Positions 15,030 through 23,899 of a DNA stretch of 25,482 nucleotides are shown piece by piece (within the stretch, counting starts at the first letter, position 1; each line of letters starts with the position of its first letter). The notes under the pieces are model-generated. The model had not been told where the DNA came from. It saw only the letters and a program-made list of their open reading frames with translations, and made no database searches. The position numbers and the translations under genes are program-made. This DNA comes from Bryobacterales bacterium (GTDB lineage Bacteria; Acidobacteriota; Terriglobia; Bryobacterales; Bryobacteraceae): contig JAEUQE010000120.1 of the NCBI GenBank assembly GCA_016789785.1, positions 1 through 25,482 on the forward strand. Direction: 5' to 3'.

Positions 15030-17147
15030 ATGAACGACCTTGTCTTGTATCAAGTGGACGGCAACGTTGCCGTGATCACGGTGAACAATCCACCCGTGAA
15101 CGCGCTGAGCCCCGGCGTGCCCGAAGGCATCGCGGCATATCTGCGCCGAGCCGCGGAAGACCTGGCTGTCGAAGCGATCGTGCTGATCGGCGGCGGGCGC
15201 TCCTTCATCGCAGGCGCCGACATCAAAGAGTTCGGCAAGGTCACTTCTGGCGAGAAGCCGAGAGGCGAGGGGCTCCATCCGCTGCTCTATGCCTTGGAAG
15301 ACTCGCCTAAGGCTGTCACGGCGGCAATTCACGGTCAGGCGTTTGGGGGCGGATTGGAAGTCGCCATGGCTTGTGCCTATCGCGTCGCGGCGGCAAACGC
15401 CAATACCGGCCAACCGGAAGTGAAACTCGGCATCATTCCGGGCGCGGCGGGCACGCAGCGTCTGCCCCGGCTGGTGGGAGTGGCGAAGGCTGTGGAGATG
15501 TGCCAGTTCGGCGATCCGGTGAAAGCGCCGGAAGCGGCCAGGCTCGGCCTGATCGACCGCATCATTGAGGGTGATCTTCTCGCTGGCGCCGTGGCGTTCG
15601 CGCGCGAGACCGCGGGGGCGCCGTTGCGAAAGGTCCGGGATCGCAACGACAAGCTGGGCACAGAAGATGAGAATGCTCCCATTTTCGCCTCCGCCCGGGA
15701 AGCGGCGAAGAAACGGCAGCGCAATCTGGTTGCGCCACTCGCAGCGATTGACGCGGTGGAGGCGGCAACGAAACTCCCCTTCGCGGAAGGCGTGAAGGAA
15801 GAGGGGCGGCTGTTTCAGCAATGCTTGTTCTCCACTCAGTCCAAGGCGCTGATCCACGTCTTCTTCGGTGAGCGAACCGTGGCTAAGATTCCCGACGTAC
15901 CCAAGGAAACGCCACTGCTTCCGATTGGCAAAGCGGCGGTGCTGGGTGCGGGGACCATGGGCGGCGGCATCGCGATGAACTACGCCAATGCGGGCATCCC
16001 GGTCGTGCTGAAGGATGCCTCCCAGGAGGCGCTGGACAAGGGACTCGCGACCATCCGCAAGAACTACGCAGCCTCCGTCGCGAAGGGCCGATTCTCTCAG
16101 GCGGTGATGGATCAACGAATGGCGCTGATCACTCCCACGCTGGATGAGCAAGCCTTCGAGGATGCGGACATCATTGTCGAAGCGGTGTTTGAGAACATGG
16201 CGTTGAAGAAGGAGATCGTCGCGCGGCTCGACGAAATCGCGAAGCCCGCCGCCATTCTCGCGTCCAACACATCGACGCTGAGCATCGACGAAATCGCCTC
16301 AGCCACGAAGCGTCCGCACATGGTGATCGGCCACCATTTCTTCAGTCCCGCGAATGTGATGCGGCTTCTCGAGATCGTGCGCGGCCGCGAGACCAGCAAG
16401 GAAGTCATCGCCACATCCATGTCGCTCGCCCGCACGCTCGGCAAGATCGGCGTGCTCGTGGGCAATTGCAGGGGCTTTGTTGGCAATCGCATGTTCGGGC
16501 CATATCGCCGCGAGGCGCAGTTCCTGGTGGAGGAAGGCGCGGCGATTGAAGCCGTGGATCGCGCGATGACCGACTTTGGCATGGCCATGGGCCCGCTCGC
16601 GGTCGGCGACCTTGCGGGGCTCGACATCGGCTGGCGGATTCGCAAGGAGTTCAAACATCTCGAGCAGCCGGGCGTGCGCAAGCCGCTGCTGGAAGACAGG
16701 CTCGTGGAGATGGGCCGCTTCGGCCAGAAGACGGGCGCCGGTTGGTACAAGTACGACGAGAACCGCAAGGCGCTTCCCGACCCGGCAGTGGAGGAACTCA
16801 TTGCGAAGGTGCGCGAAGCGGCCGGCATCCAGGCGCGCGTGATTTCACAGGAAGAGATCACGGATCGCCTGCTCTACTCGCTCGTGAACGAAGGTGCGCG
16901 CATTCTGGAAGAGCGCATCGCGCTGCGCAGTGCCGATATCGACATTGTTTATCTCAATGGCTACGGCTTTCCCGGCTATCGCGGCGGCCCGATGTTCTAC
17001 GCGGATACGATCGGGCCCAGCGCGGTGCTCGAGAGAGTGCGCGACTTCCACAAGCAGCACGGCGCGCTCTGGACCCCTGCGCCGCTGTTGGAGCAGCTTG
17101 TGCGCGACGGCCGCACTTTCGCCGGCTTCGACAAATCGAACGGCTAA
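15030..17147 (+). CDS. fadJ: Multifunctional enoyl-CoA hydratase/3-hydroxyacyl-CoA dehydrogenase (FadB/FadJ type)
   Basis: The 705-aa protein has the FadB/FadJ architecture. The crotonase domain (about 1-190) includes the oxyanion loop GGGRSFIAGADIKEF and both catalytic glutamates, E110 (GGGLEVAMA) and E130 (GQPEVKLGIIPG), twenty residues apart as in FadB. A linker leads to the NAD-binding fold with GAGTMG (306-311), ASNTSTLSIDEIA, and the dehydrogenase pair H436 (GHHFFSP) and E448 (LLEIVRG). Two C-terminal dehydrogenase domains follow (GNRMFGPYRREAQFLVEEGA; LLYSLVNEGARILEE). It hydrates enoyl-CoA and oxidises 3-hydroxyacyl-CoA in fatty-acid beta-oxidation. A PSCyt1-family gene starts 22 bp after its stop, and the cognate thiolase is two genes further on. 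fadB would be an equally fair name. Confidence 0.94.
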   Translation: MNDLVLYQVDGNVAVITVNNPPVNALSPGVPEGIAAYLRRAAEDLAVEAIVLIGGGRSFIAGADIKEFGKVTSGEKPRGEGLHPLLYALEDSPKAVTAAIHGQAFGGGLEVAMACAYRVAAANANTGQPEVKLGIIPGAAGTQRLPRLVGVAKAVEMCQFGDPVKAPEAARLGLIDRIIEGDLLAGAVAFARETAGAPLRKVRDRNDKLGTEDENAPIFASAREAAKKRQRNLVAPLAAIDAVEAATKLPFAEGVKEEGRLFQQCLFSTQSKALIHVFFGERTVAKIPDVPKETPLLPIGKAAVLGAGTMGGGIAMNYANAGIPVVLKDASQEALDKGLATIRKNYAASVAKGRFSQAVMDQRMALITPTLDEQAFEDADIIVEAVFENMALKKEIVARLDEIAKPAAILASNTSTLSIDEIASATKRPHMVIGHHFFSPANVMRLLEIVRGRETSKEVIATSMSLARTLGKIGVLVGNCRGFVGNRMFGPYRREAQFLVEEGAAIEAVDRAMTDFGMAMGPLAVGDLAGLDIGWRIRKEFKHLEQPGVRKPLLEDRLVEMGRFGQKTGAGWYKYDENRKALPDPAVEELIAKVREAAGIQARVISQEEITDRLLYSLVNEGARILEERIALRSADIDIVYLNGYGFPGYRGGPMFYADTIGPSAVLERVRDFHKQHGALWTPAPLLEQLVRDGRTFAGFDKSNG

Positions 17148-17152
17148 GCGGT

Positions 17153-17158
17153 TATGAT
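17153..17158 (+). promoter_or_regulatory. -10-like TATGAT between the FadJ-like and PSCyt1 genes
   Basis: TATGAT ends 11 bases before the ATG at 17170, with AAAGG next to the start. An internal promoter is possible, but there is no matching -35 because the sequence upstream is the end of the fadJ coding region. Confidence 0.2.
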
Positions 17159-17169
17159 GGGGCTAAAGG

Positions 17170-19617
17170 ATGCGCCTCTTTCCGTTACTGCTCGCTCTGG
17201 GCTGCGTGCGCGCGGCGGAACTTCCCCAGGAAGCCACTGCGATTCTACAGCGTAATTGTGTCCAATGCCATTCCGCGCAGGTTTCGCTGTCGGATCTGAA
17301 CCTCGCAACGCGCGATGCCGCATTGAAGGGTGGCAAGCGCGGCGCCGCGATCAAACCTGGCGATCCATCCAGTCTCCTCTTGAGGGCCGTTCGCCACGAA
17401 GCGAATCTGGCAATGCCTCCCGGCAAAAAGCTCGACAGCGCGGAGATTGAAACGCTCCGCAAGTGGATCGAAAACGGTGCGGCGTGGCCCGAACAAACCG
17501 TAGCTTCCGCGCCTGTGGCTTGGTGGAGTTTCCGAAAGACCTTACGCCCGCAAGTTCCCGCATCGGGAAGCAAGTGGGTGCGCAATCCCATTGATGAGTT
17601 CGTTCTCGCCAAGCTCTCCGAAAAGGGGCTGAAGCCTTCGCCTGAAGCCGGTGCGGCGGCCCTGGTACGCCGTCTGTATCTCGATCTGACAGGCTTGCCG
17701 CCGTCACTGGAACAAATTGACGACTATCGCAATGACAAGCGCGCCGATGCATGGCCGCGCCTGGTGGACAAACTGTTGAGTTCGCCGCACTACGGTGAAC
17801 GATGGGGCCGTCACTGGCTCGACCTTGTCCGCTACGCCGATACCGCGGGCTTCGAATTGGATCCCTACATCGCCGACGCGTGGCGTTATCGCGACTACGT
17901 GATCGCGTCGTTCAACGCCGACAAGCCCTACGACCGGTTCATTCGTGAGCAACTTGCCGGTGACGAGTTCTGGCCTGAGGATCCGGGCTCGGTAACGGGC
18001 ACCGGTTTCTTCTGCGTCGGCCCGAATCGCGACTACTATCCCGACCAGTCCGACATCAATCGCGTGGAGACGTTGACCGACTACACCGACACGACCGGTA
18101 GCGTCTTTCTCGGCCTTACGGTCGGCTGCGCGCGCTGTCACGATCACAAGTACGACCCCATTCCGCAGCGCGACTACTACCGTCTGCAGGCGATCTTCGC
18201 TCCCGCGGTGAAGACGAAAATCGCTCTCAATCGCCTTGCATCGCTTGGTTACGATGTCGCCGCCAACAGCCGCGAGATCAAGCTGCAGAACATTGGAGAA
18301 GAGATCGGTGCGGTTCAACAGCGCTGCCGTTCGCAGATCTACGACCGTAAGATGAGCGCGCTGCCGGCCGAGATCCAACAGGCGATTCGCACCGAAGATG
18401 ACAAGCGAACGCCCGCACAAAAGGCACTTGCCACCGAGCATGGCGGCAAGGTCAATGTTGGTGATGACGAGATCCGCGCGTGCCTCACGCCCGCCGAATC
18501 GGAACGTCTGCATGCAGTCGAAGTGCGTCTCGTCAGAATGTTCGCGGGCTATCGTGCGAAGCCTTTCGCCTGCGGCGTGAACGATATGGGCAATCATGCG
18601 CCGCCCACCTTCATGCCGGTTCGCGGCGAGCCGCTCGGTGTTCGTGTGGAACCTGGTTTTCTCACGATTCTTGGAGGCGGCGAAGTGGGCGCCGGTGCGG
18701 ATCAGCGCGACGCAACGGGACCCATTCCGCTTGGGCCTACCACGAACCGGCGCAAGACGTTGGCCGATTGGATCACGAACCCGGAGAATCCACTTACGGC
18801 CCGTGTGATGGTGAATCGCATCTGGCACTATCATTTCGGACGCGGCATCGTCGCCACTACCAGCGACTTCGGGTCGAAGGGCATGGCGCCTACGCATCCT
18901 GAACTGCTCGATTGGCTTGCGGCGGAGTTTGTCGCGCGCAAGTGGTCGATCAAGGAGATGCACCGCCTGATCCTGACGTCGGCAACATGGCGGCAGAGCG
19001 CGAACACCACTCCTGAGCTTCGCGGCAAGGACCCGCTGAATCAGTGGTTGGCACGCTTCTCACGTCGCCGCCTCAGTGCGGAAGAACTGCGTGACTCCGT
19101 GCTCCAAGTGGCCGGCAGTCTCAATCTCAAGGCGGGTGGACGCCCCGTGGTGACACCGCTGACCAAGGAAGAGACGTTCGGCATGATCGGCCGCATGGAC
19201 GATGCCTGGCTGGTGCACTTCGATCCAAGCGAGTACCTGCGCCGCAGCGTCTACCTGATGCAGAAGCGTACGTTCCGCTTACCGATGCTGGAAGTGTATG
19301 ACGCGCCGGAGAGTATGTTGAGTTGCCCGCGACGCGACGCAAGCACCACGGCGCCGCAGGCGCTCACGATGTTGAACGGGAGCTTCGTCGTTGAGCAGGC
19401 ACAGCAGTTCGCACGCCGCCTCGCACCACGCGCGAATGACGACGCGATCCTCACCGCATGGCGCGCCATTCTGTTGCGTGATCCACAAGCGGACGAGTTG
19501 ACCCGCGCGTCGCGCTTTCTTTCGCAGCAGACCACCAACACGGGCAATCGGGAAGCGGCGCTCGCCGAGATGATACGAGGACTGATGAACGTGAGTGAGT
19601 TTCTCTATGTCGACTAG
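17170..19617 (+). CDS. PSCyt1-DUF1549-DUF1553 (PSD1-type) exported cytochrome-like protein
   Basis: The 815-aa protein has a signal peptide (MRLFPLLLALGCVRAAELPQ) and a PSCyt1 heme domain with CVQCH at 30-34, followed by LAMPPGKKLDSAEIETLRKWIENGA. DUF1549 spans roughly 135-350, with GRHWLDLVRYADTAGFELD and a second heme-type motif CARCH at 320-324 (VGCARCHDHKYDPIPQRDYY). DUF1553 occupies the C-terminal third (NRIWHYHFGRGIVATTSDFG; RRLSAEELRDSVLQVAGSLN; AESMLSC-type end with PQALTMLNGSFV). This architecture is characteristic of Planctomycetota, Verrucomicrobiota and Acidobacteriota and its role is unknown; a periplasmic redox or glycan function is often guessed. Its stop overlaps the DUF1501 start by 11 bases. 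This gene and the DUF1501 gene separate two beta-oxidation genes. Confidence 0.93.
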   Translation: MRLFPLLLALGCVRAAELPQEATAILQRNCVQCHSAQVSLSDLNLATRDAALKGGKRGAAIKPGDPSSLLLRAVRHEANLAMPPGKKLDSAEIETLRKWIENGAAWPEQTVASAPVAWWSFRKTLRPQVPASGSKWVRNPIDEFVLAKLSEKGLKPSPEAGAAALVRRLYLDLTGLPPSLEQIDDYRNDKRADAWPRLVDKLLSSPHYGERWGRHWLDLVRYADTAGFELDPYIADAWRYRDYVIASFNADKPYDRFIREQLAGDEFWPEDPGSVTGTGFFCVGPNRDYYPDQSDINRVETLTDYTDTTGSVFLGLTVGCARCHDHKYDPIPQRDYYRLQAIFAPAVKTKIALNRLASLGYDVAANSREIKLQNIGEEIGAVQQRCRSQIYDRKMSALPAEIQQAIRTEDDKRTPAQKALATEHGGKVNVGDDEIRACLTPAESERLHAVEVRLVRMFAGYRAKPFACGVNDMGNHAPPTFMPVRGEPLGVRVEPGFLTILGGGEVGAGADQRDATGPIPLGPTTNRRKTLADWITNPENPLTARVMVNRIWHYHFGRGIVATTSDFGSKGMAPTHPELLDWLAAEFVARKWSIKEMHRLILTSATWRQSANTTPELRGKDPLNQWLARFSRRRLSAEELRDSVLQVAGSLNLKAGGRPVVTPLTKEETFGMIGRMDDAWLVHFDPSEYLRRSVYLMQKRTFRLPMLEVYDAPESMLSCPRRDASTTAPQALTMLNGSFVVEQAQQFARRLAPRANDDAILTAWRAILLRDPQADELTRASRFLSQQTTNTGNREAALAEMIRGLMNVSEFLYVD

Positions 19618-21043
19618 GCCTTTTCCTGGAAGCTTCGCATCGCGGCGCGACTTCCTCCAGCGCGCAGGCATGGGATTCGGATCGCTTGCCGCCGCCTCAC
19701 TTCTGGAAGCAGCAAAGCCGCTCGCGCCGAAGCAGCCGCACGCCCGGCCCGCCGCGAAATCAGTGATCTATCTCTTCATGCACGGTGGCGTGAGTCACGT
19801 CGACACCTTCGACCCCAAGCCCGAACTCACGCGGCTCAATGGAAAAACGCTGCCGCCCTCGTTCGCCAAGGGCCTCAAAACGAGCCGCATCGATTTCACC
19901 AAAGCCATCATGCGCGGCAGTCCGTGGAAGTTCTCCCGGCACGGACGCGCCGGCATCGAGATCTCCGAACTGTTTCCCAACATCGCAAAGCATGCCGACG
20001 ACTTCGTGCTGGTCCGGTCGTGCCATGGCGATGCATTCGATCACGCGCCGGCGATGTATCTGTGGAGTTGCGGATCGCAGTTGCCGGGCCGCCCAAGCCT
20101 GGGATCGTGGGTTGTGTACGGGCTCGGATCGGAGAATCAGAATCTGCCCGCATTCGTGGTGATGTCCGATGGAGCGATGAAATGCGGTCCGCAAGGATAC
20201 GGCGCGGGATATCTGCCGGCCATCTATCAGGGCACGGTCTTTCGCGCAGGACAGGCACCCGTGTTGAATCTACTGAATCCACCTGGCACGAAGCCGGGCA
20301 CTCAGCGCGCGACGCTTGATTTCATTCACGAGCAGAATCGCAAGCATCTTGCGGCGCGTGGCGTGGACGATGAACTCGAAGCCCGCCTGGAGTCGTACGA
20401 ACTCGCGTTCCGCATGCAGGCCGAGGCGCCCGATGCCGTCGACCTCAACAAAGAGAGCGAGGCGACGCGCAAGCTCTATGGGATTGGCGAGCCACACACG
20501 GACGACTTCGGACGCAAGTGCCTACTCGCGCGACGGCTCGTCGAGCGAGGTGTCCGATTCATTCAGCTCTATTCCGGCACGCATCTGGGTGACGATTGGG
20601 ACGGCGCTCACAACGACCTGCTTGGCTCGCACAACAAGATGGCCGCCAAATCCGACAAGCCGGTTCATGCTCTTCTTACCGATCTCAAAGAGCGTGGAAT
20701 GTTGAACGATACCCTGGTGGTATGGTCCAGTGAGTTCGGACGCACTCCACTTGCGGAAGGCGCCAACGGCCGCGATCATCACCCGTATGCGTTCTCCATG
20801 TGGATGGCCGGCGCGGGCATTGAAGGGGGCCGCGTGTACGGCTCGACTGATGAATTCGGCCTTCGCCCCGCGGAGAAGCCCGTCACCAACTTCGATGTGA
20901 ACGCGACCATCCTGCGCTTGCTCGGCTTGGATCACCTCAAGCTGACCTACTATTTCCAAGGCCGCGACATGCGGCTCACCGACGTTCATGGAGAGAACGA
21001 GTTCACAAACTTCTTACGGCCCCAGTCAACTTCAGGAGCATAG
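19607..21043 (+). CDS. Tat-exported DUF1501 family protein
   Basis: The product is 478 aa from ATG 19607; an in-frame GTG at 19595 would add four residues. The leader SRRDFLQRAGMGFGSLAAAS is a Tat signal. The mature domain, which has an alkaline-phosphatase/sulfatase-like fold, carries SVIYLFMHGGVSHVDTFDPK at the start and RSCHGDAFDHAPAMYLW in the middle. Later are GVRFIQLYSGTHLGDDWDGAH and VVWSSEFGRTPLAEGANGRDHHPYAF, in which D and H residues are typical metal ligands. No formylglycine cysteine motif is present. It overlaps the end of the PSCyt1 gene, a standard pairing for these two families. Its stop is six bases before the thiolase start, tying the pair to beta-oxidation. Confidence 0.93.
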   Translation: MSTRPFPGSFASRRDFLQRAGMGFGSLAAASLLEAAKPLAPKQPHARPAAKSVIYLFMHGGVSHVDTFDPKPELTRLNGKTLPPSFAKGLKTSRIDFTKAIMRGSPWKFSRHGRAGIEISELFPNIAKHADDFVLVRSCHGDAFDHAPAMYLWSCGSQLPGRPSLGSWVVYGLGSENQNLPAFVVMSDGAMKCGPQGYGAGYLPAIYQGTVFRAGQAPVLNLLNPPGTKPGTQRATLDFIHEQNRKHLAARGVDDELEARLESYELAFRMQAEAPDAVDLNKESEATRKLYGIGEPHTDDFGRKCLLARRLVERGVRFIQLYSGTHLGDDWDGAHNDLLGSHNKMAAKSDKPVHALLTDLKERGMLNDTLVVWSSEFGRTPLAEGANGRDHHPYAFSMWMAGAGIEGGRVYGSTDEFGLRPAEKPVTNFDVNATILRLLGLDHLKLTYYFQGRDMRLTDVHGENEFTNFLRPQSTSGA

Positions 21044-21049
21044 ACAGCC

Positions 21050-22237
21050 ATGCGTGAAGCAGTAATCGTGTCCAGCGTGCGCACACCGCTGGCGAAATCC
21101 TTTCGCGGTTCCTTCAATCGCACACACCCCGCGGACCTCGCGGCTCATTGCATTCGCGAGGCTCTGAATCGCGTTCCGCAAGTGGACAAGGCCGAAGTGG
21201 AAGATGTGATTCTTGGTTGCGGGATGCCGTTTGGGCCGCAGGGAATGAATGTCGCGCGAGTCGCCGCATTGCTTGCAGGCCTGCCGGCAACAGTCGCGGC
21301 TACCACCGTGAATCGCTTCTGTTCGTCAGGCTTGCAGGCGACCGCGATGGCAGCGCATCAGGTGATCAACGAAGGTGCGGACGTCGCAATCGGCGGCGGC
21401 GTGGAGAGCATCACGTATACGCCTCGCGACTCGCATCCGCATCCATGGGTCAAAGAGCATTTCCCAGGTGTCTACATGGTCATGGGTGTCACGGCGGAGG
21501 TGGTTGCGAAGCGCTACAAGATCAGCCGTGAAGCGCAGGACGAGTATGCTTTGTCGAGCCAGCAGCGAACGGCACGCGCCCAGGCCGAAGGATTCTTCAA
21601 AGATGAGATCGCGCCGATGAAAGTCACGCGCGCCATTCTCGACAAGAAGACCGGCGATGCCATCGGAGAAGAAGAAGTTCTTGCCGAAATCGATGAATGC
21701 AACCGGCCCGATACGACGCTGGAGGGCCTGCTCAAGCTGAAGCCGCACTTCGATCCTGAGAGCGGGGAGGGCACGGTGAGCGCGGGAAACTCCTCGCAGC
21801 TTTCCGATGGTGCTTCCGTCAGCGTCGTCATGGAACGGAAGCGGGCGGACGCGCTCGGCGTTCCATACAAACTGATCTATCGCGGATTCGCAGTGGCTGG
21901 ATTGGCTCCCGAGGAAATGGGCATCGGCCCGGTTTATGCAATACCGAAACTCCTCCGCCGGCAGGGTCTCAGGATTGATGACATCGATCTCTGGGAGTTG
22001 AACGAAGCGTTCGCGGTGCAGGTGGTGTACTGCCGCGATAAGCTTGGTCTGGATCCCGCCAAACTCAACGTGAATGGCGGCTCCATCGCGATCGGCCATC
22101 CGTTCGGAATGACCGGCTCACGGCTGGTAGGCACGCTTGCGAGCGAGTTGGCCCGCCGAAAGGGCCGCTATGGCGTGGTCACCATGTGCGTCGGTGGCGG
22201 CCAGGGCGCGGCAGGCCTGTTCGAATGCGCGGGCTGA
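21050..22237 (+). CDS. fadA: Acetyl-CoA acyltransferase (thiolase), FadA-like
   Basis: The 395-aa thiolase has all catalytic residues: the nucleophile C91 (VNRFCSSGLQA), H350 (GGSIAIGHPFGMTG) and C380 (VTMCVGGGQGAAGLFE). The N-terminal sequence REAVIVSSVRTPLAKSFRGSF is typical of the acyl-CoA acetyltransferase group. It cleaves 3-ketoacyl-CoA with CoA in the final step of beta-oxidation and so completes the cycle with the FadJ-like protein at 15030. A synthetic acetoacetyl-CoA role is less likely given that partner. The start is six bases after the DUF1501 stop, with AGGAG 14 bases upstream. A terminator-like hairpin at the stop codon marks the operon end. Confidence 0.95.
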   Translation: MREAVIVSSVRTPLAKSFRGSFNRTHPADLAAHCIREALNRVPQVDKAEVEDVILGCGMPFGPQGMNVARVAALLAGLPATVAATTVNRFCSSGLQATAMAAHQVINEGADVAIGGGVESITYTPRDSHPHPWVKEHFPGVYMVMGVTAEVVAKRYKISREAQDEYALSSQQRTARAQAEGFFKDEIAPMKVTRAILDKKTGDAIGEEEVLAEIDECNRPDTTLEGLLKLKPHFDPESGEGTVSAGNSSQLSDGASVSVVMERKRADALGVPYKLIYRGFAVAGLAPEEMGIGPVYAIPKLLRRQGLRIDDIDLWELNEAFAVQVVYCRDKLGLDPAKLNVNGGSIAIGHPFGMTGSRLVGTLASELARRKGRYGVVTMCVGGGQGAAGLFECAG

Positions 22238-22254
22238 TCCCGCCGGATTTTTTT
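22229..22254 (+). terminator. Probable intrinsic terminator of the fad operon
   Basis: GCGGG (22229-22233) and CCCGC (22239-22243) form an all-GC five-pair stem around the loop CTGAT, which contains part of the thiolase stop codon. Four bases later comes a run of seven T (22248-22254). The stem is short and the spacer slightly long, but the layout is otherwise classical. Confidence 0.55.
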
Positions 22255-22288
22255 GCGCCTGCATGACAATCTCCTTCGTCAATAAGGT

Positions 22289-22723
22289 ATGCGTGTCCTG
22301 TGGATGCTCTTCTGTGCCCTGATGCTCTCTCATGCGAATACGGTGCCTACCGGTACGATCCAGGTGAACATCACAGGCCTGCGCAGTGACAAAGGGCAAG
22401 TGATTCTGCTGCTCTTCCAACAAGGGAAAGGTTTCCCAGGAGACCCCGCCAAAGCTGTGGCAATGCAACGGGCCGAGATGCAATCGGATCGTGCGAGTGC
22501 GACGTTTGCGGAGATCCCCTTTGGGACTTACGCAGTCTCCGTTCTGCACGATGAAAACGCGAACGCGAAAATGGATACGACGCTCATCGGCCTTCCAAAA
22601 GAAGGCTGGGGAACCTCCTTGAATCCGAAACCAAGGTTCCGAGCCCCGAAATTCGAAGAATCGAAGTTTCAGTTCTCTTCGCCTTCCCAAGCCGTTGAAA
22701 TCGAGATGTTGTATCTGCGGTAG
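22289..22723 (+). CDS. Secreted DUF2141 family protein
   Basis: The 144-aa protein has a signal peptide (MRVLWMLFCALMLSHANT) and then the DUF2141 pattern: TIQVNITGLRSDKGQVILLLF, FAEIPFGTYAVSVLHDENANAKMDT and GLPKEGWGTSLNPKPRFRAPKFEES. The fold is a small transthyretin-like beta-sandwich and no activity is assigned. AAGG lies just before the start. It follows the fad operon terminator by 34 bp on the same strand. It converges on the unrecognised minus-strand gene ending at 22788. Confidence 0.88.
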   Translation: MRVLWMLFCALMLSHANTVPTGTIQVNITGLRSDKGQVILLLFQQGKGFPGDPAKAVAMQRAEMQSDRASATFAEIPFGTYAVSVLHDENANAKMDTTLIGLPKEGWGTSLNPKPRFRAPKFEESKFQFSSPSQAVEIEMLYLR

Positions 22724-22761
22724 TAGCCTGGGCCACCCCGAACCGCGCGAGCGCTCTATCT

Positions 22762-22780
22762 ATTGACGACCATTGTCAAT
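22762..22780. repeat. Small perfect hairpin between convergent genes
   Basis: ATTGAC (22762-22767) and GTCAAT (22775-22780) are a perfect inverted repeat with a seven-base loop. The site lies between two convergent stop codons and could help end both transcripts, but there is no T-run and the stem is AT-rich. Confidence 0.3.
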
Positions 22781-22787
22781 GTCCGGA

Positions 22788-23762
22788 TCAGAACGGCGTG
22801 ACGTCTTTCACGGTTCCCCAACTGTAGTAAAGCGCAAGCTCCACGCCCTCGGAAATGGGCAGATCGAATACGGAGAGAGTCGGACTGGTGTACGTGATGC
22901 CGGAGAATGTAACCAGCAGCTTCGCGTTGTTGGCAGCGCTCTCCCAAGCCTCCGAGGTGATGGACGCCAGCGACTTGATGTTCTTCGCCAGATGCACCAG
23001 CGGTCCCGCGAACTTCGATAGCCGCAATGCCGCGGGCAGCTTCGCGAAGTTCGCCCCAGCGGATGCGGCAAAGTCCAGACCACTGAAAGTCACTCCCTTC
23101 CACGATCCGGTCTCAGTGACGCCGCTGCCGATCAACACAAACAGTCCGGCGGCGCCTCCGTATCCAACTCCCAGCCGCACGGCCTCGCAATCAATCAGGC
23201 AGCGTTTCTGGTAATTCATCGCGTTGATGAGGAATGCCTTCGAAAGTTCGGCGCCCACCACATACGCAGTGCCGCCGATCTTTGCGCCGCCGCCCACCCA
23301 AAGGCTCTCCGGCGCGGGCGTGGATGGCAACACGTACCAATACACATTGCCGCTGACGAGATCGGAAGTGCTCAACCCGAAGATGGTTCCCTTCGAGTAG
23401 TAGCCCGGCTGGAAGTTGTCAGGATAGCCTTGCAGCAGGCTCGATCCTCCCACGCCGGTCAACGAGATCTTTGCGCGGCCGTATTCGTCGTAGAACACCA
23501 TCTTGTCAATGAATCCGTAGTCCGAAGTGTGGCCACGTTCGGACTTCTGGTAGACCTCCTGTTCGGCCCGCCACTGGCCATTGGAACTCCAAAATGCGCT
23601 CCGCGACGAGGTCGCTATCAAGCGCCACCGCCGCAGATATTGTGACGAGAGTTGAAGAATGTTTTGTCCAAGATCGTACGGCTCCACTTCCAGCACAACG
23701 ACGAAGCTTGCTTCACCGGTGCCGCTGGAGCTATCGATCAGGGCCAATTGCAGAGAGCCCAT
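22788..23762 (-). CDS. Unrecognised 324-aa protein
   Basis: I recognise no family. The start at the ATG complementary to 23760-23762 is fixed by a textbook GGAGGT five bases upstream; a longer frame up to 23885 has a non-protein-like N-terminus. There is no signal peptide. The first third reads as a soluble beta-rich domain (FVVVLEVEPYDLG, YLRRWRLIATSSRSAFWSS) with many aromatic residues. The middle has IDKMVFYDEYGRAKIS and YWYVLPSTPAPESLW. Residues about 194-215 (EAVRLGVGYGGAAGLFVLIGSG) form a glycine-rich hydrophobic stretch. The only two cysteines are C188 and C192, four apart. The C-terminal end (SEGVELALYYSWGTVKDV) looks amphipathic. Base composition does not stand out. It is convergent with the DUF2141 gene and divergent from the DUF885 gene. 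Confidence 0.75.
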   Translation of the reverse strand: MGSLQLALIDSSSGTGEASFVVVLEVEPYDLGQNILQLSSQYLRRWRLIATSSRSAFWSSNGQWRAEQEVYQKSERGHTSDYGFIDKMVFYDEYGRAKISLTGVGGSSLLQGYPDNFQPGYYSKGTIFGLSTSDLVSGNVYWYVLPSTPAPESLWVGGGAKIGGTAYVVGAELSKAFLINAMNYQKRCLIDCEAVRLGVGYGGAAGLFVLIGSGVTETGSWKGVTFSGLDFAASAGANFAKLPAALRLSKFAGPLVHLAKNIKSLASITSEAWESAANNAKLLVTFSGITYTSPTLSVFDLPISEGVELALYYSWGTVKDVTPF

Positions 23763-23899
23763 CTGGTACCTCCACACACCCAGACGTCTGTTCGCAACAG
23801 GGCCCCTCCCTGTCCTGGAAGCAACCAGCATATGCCTCGTCTCGCTGGGAATCCAGGAGCAGGGCCACACGCTCCATGCGATCATAAGGATCTGCGTCT

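Noticed and set aside
14805..16151. Minus-strand open frame of 448 aa
   Set aside because: It is antisense to the radical SAM gene end and the FadJ-like gene, which have complete catalytic motifs.
17704..18963. Minus-strand open frame of 419 aa
   Set aside because: It is antisense to the DUF1549 region of the PSCyt1 protein; no recognisable motif.
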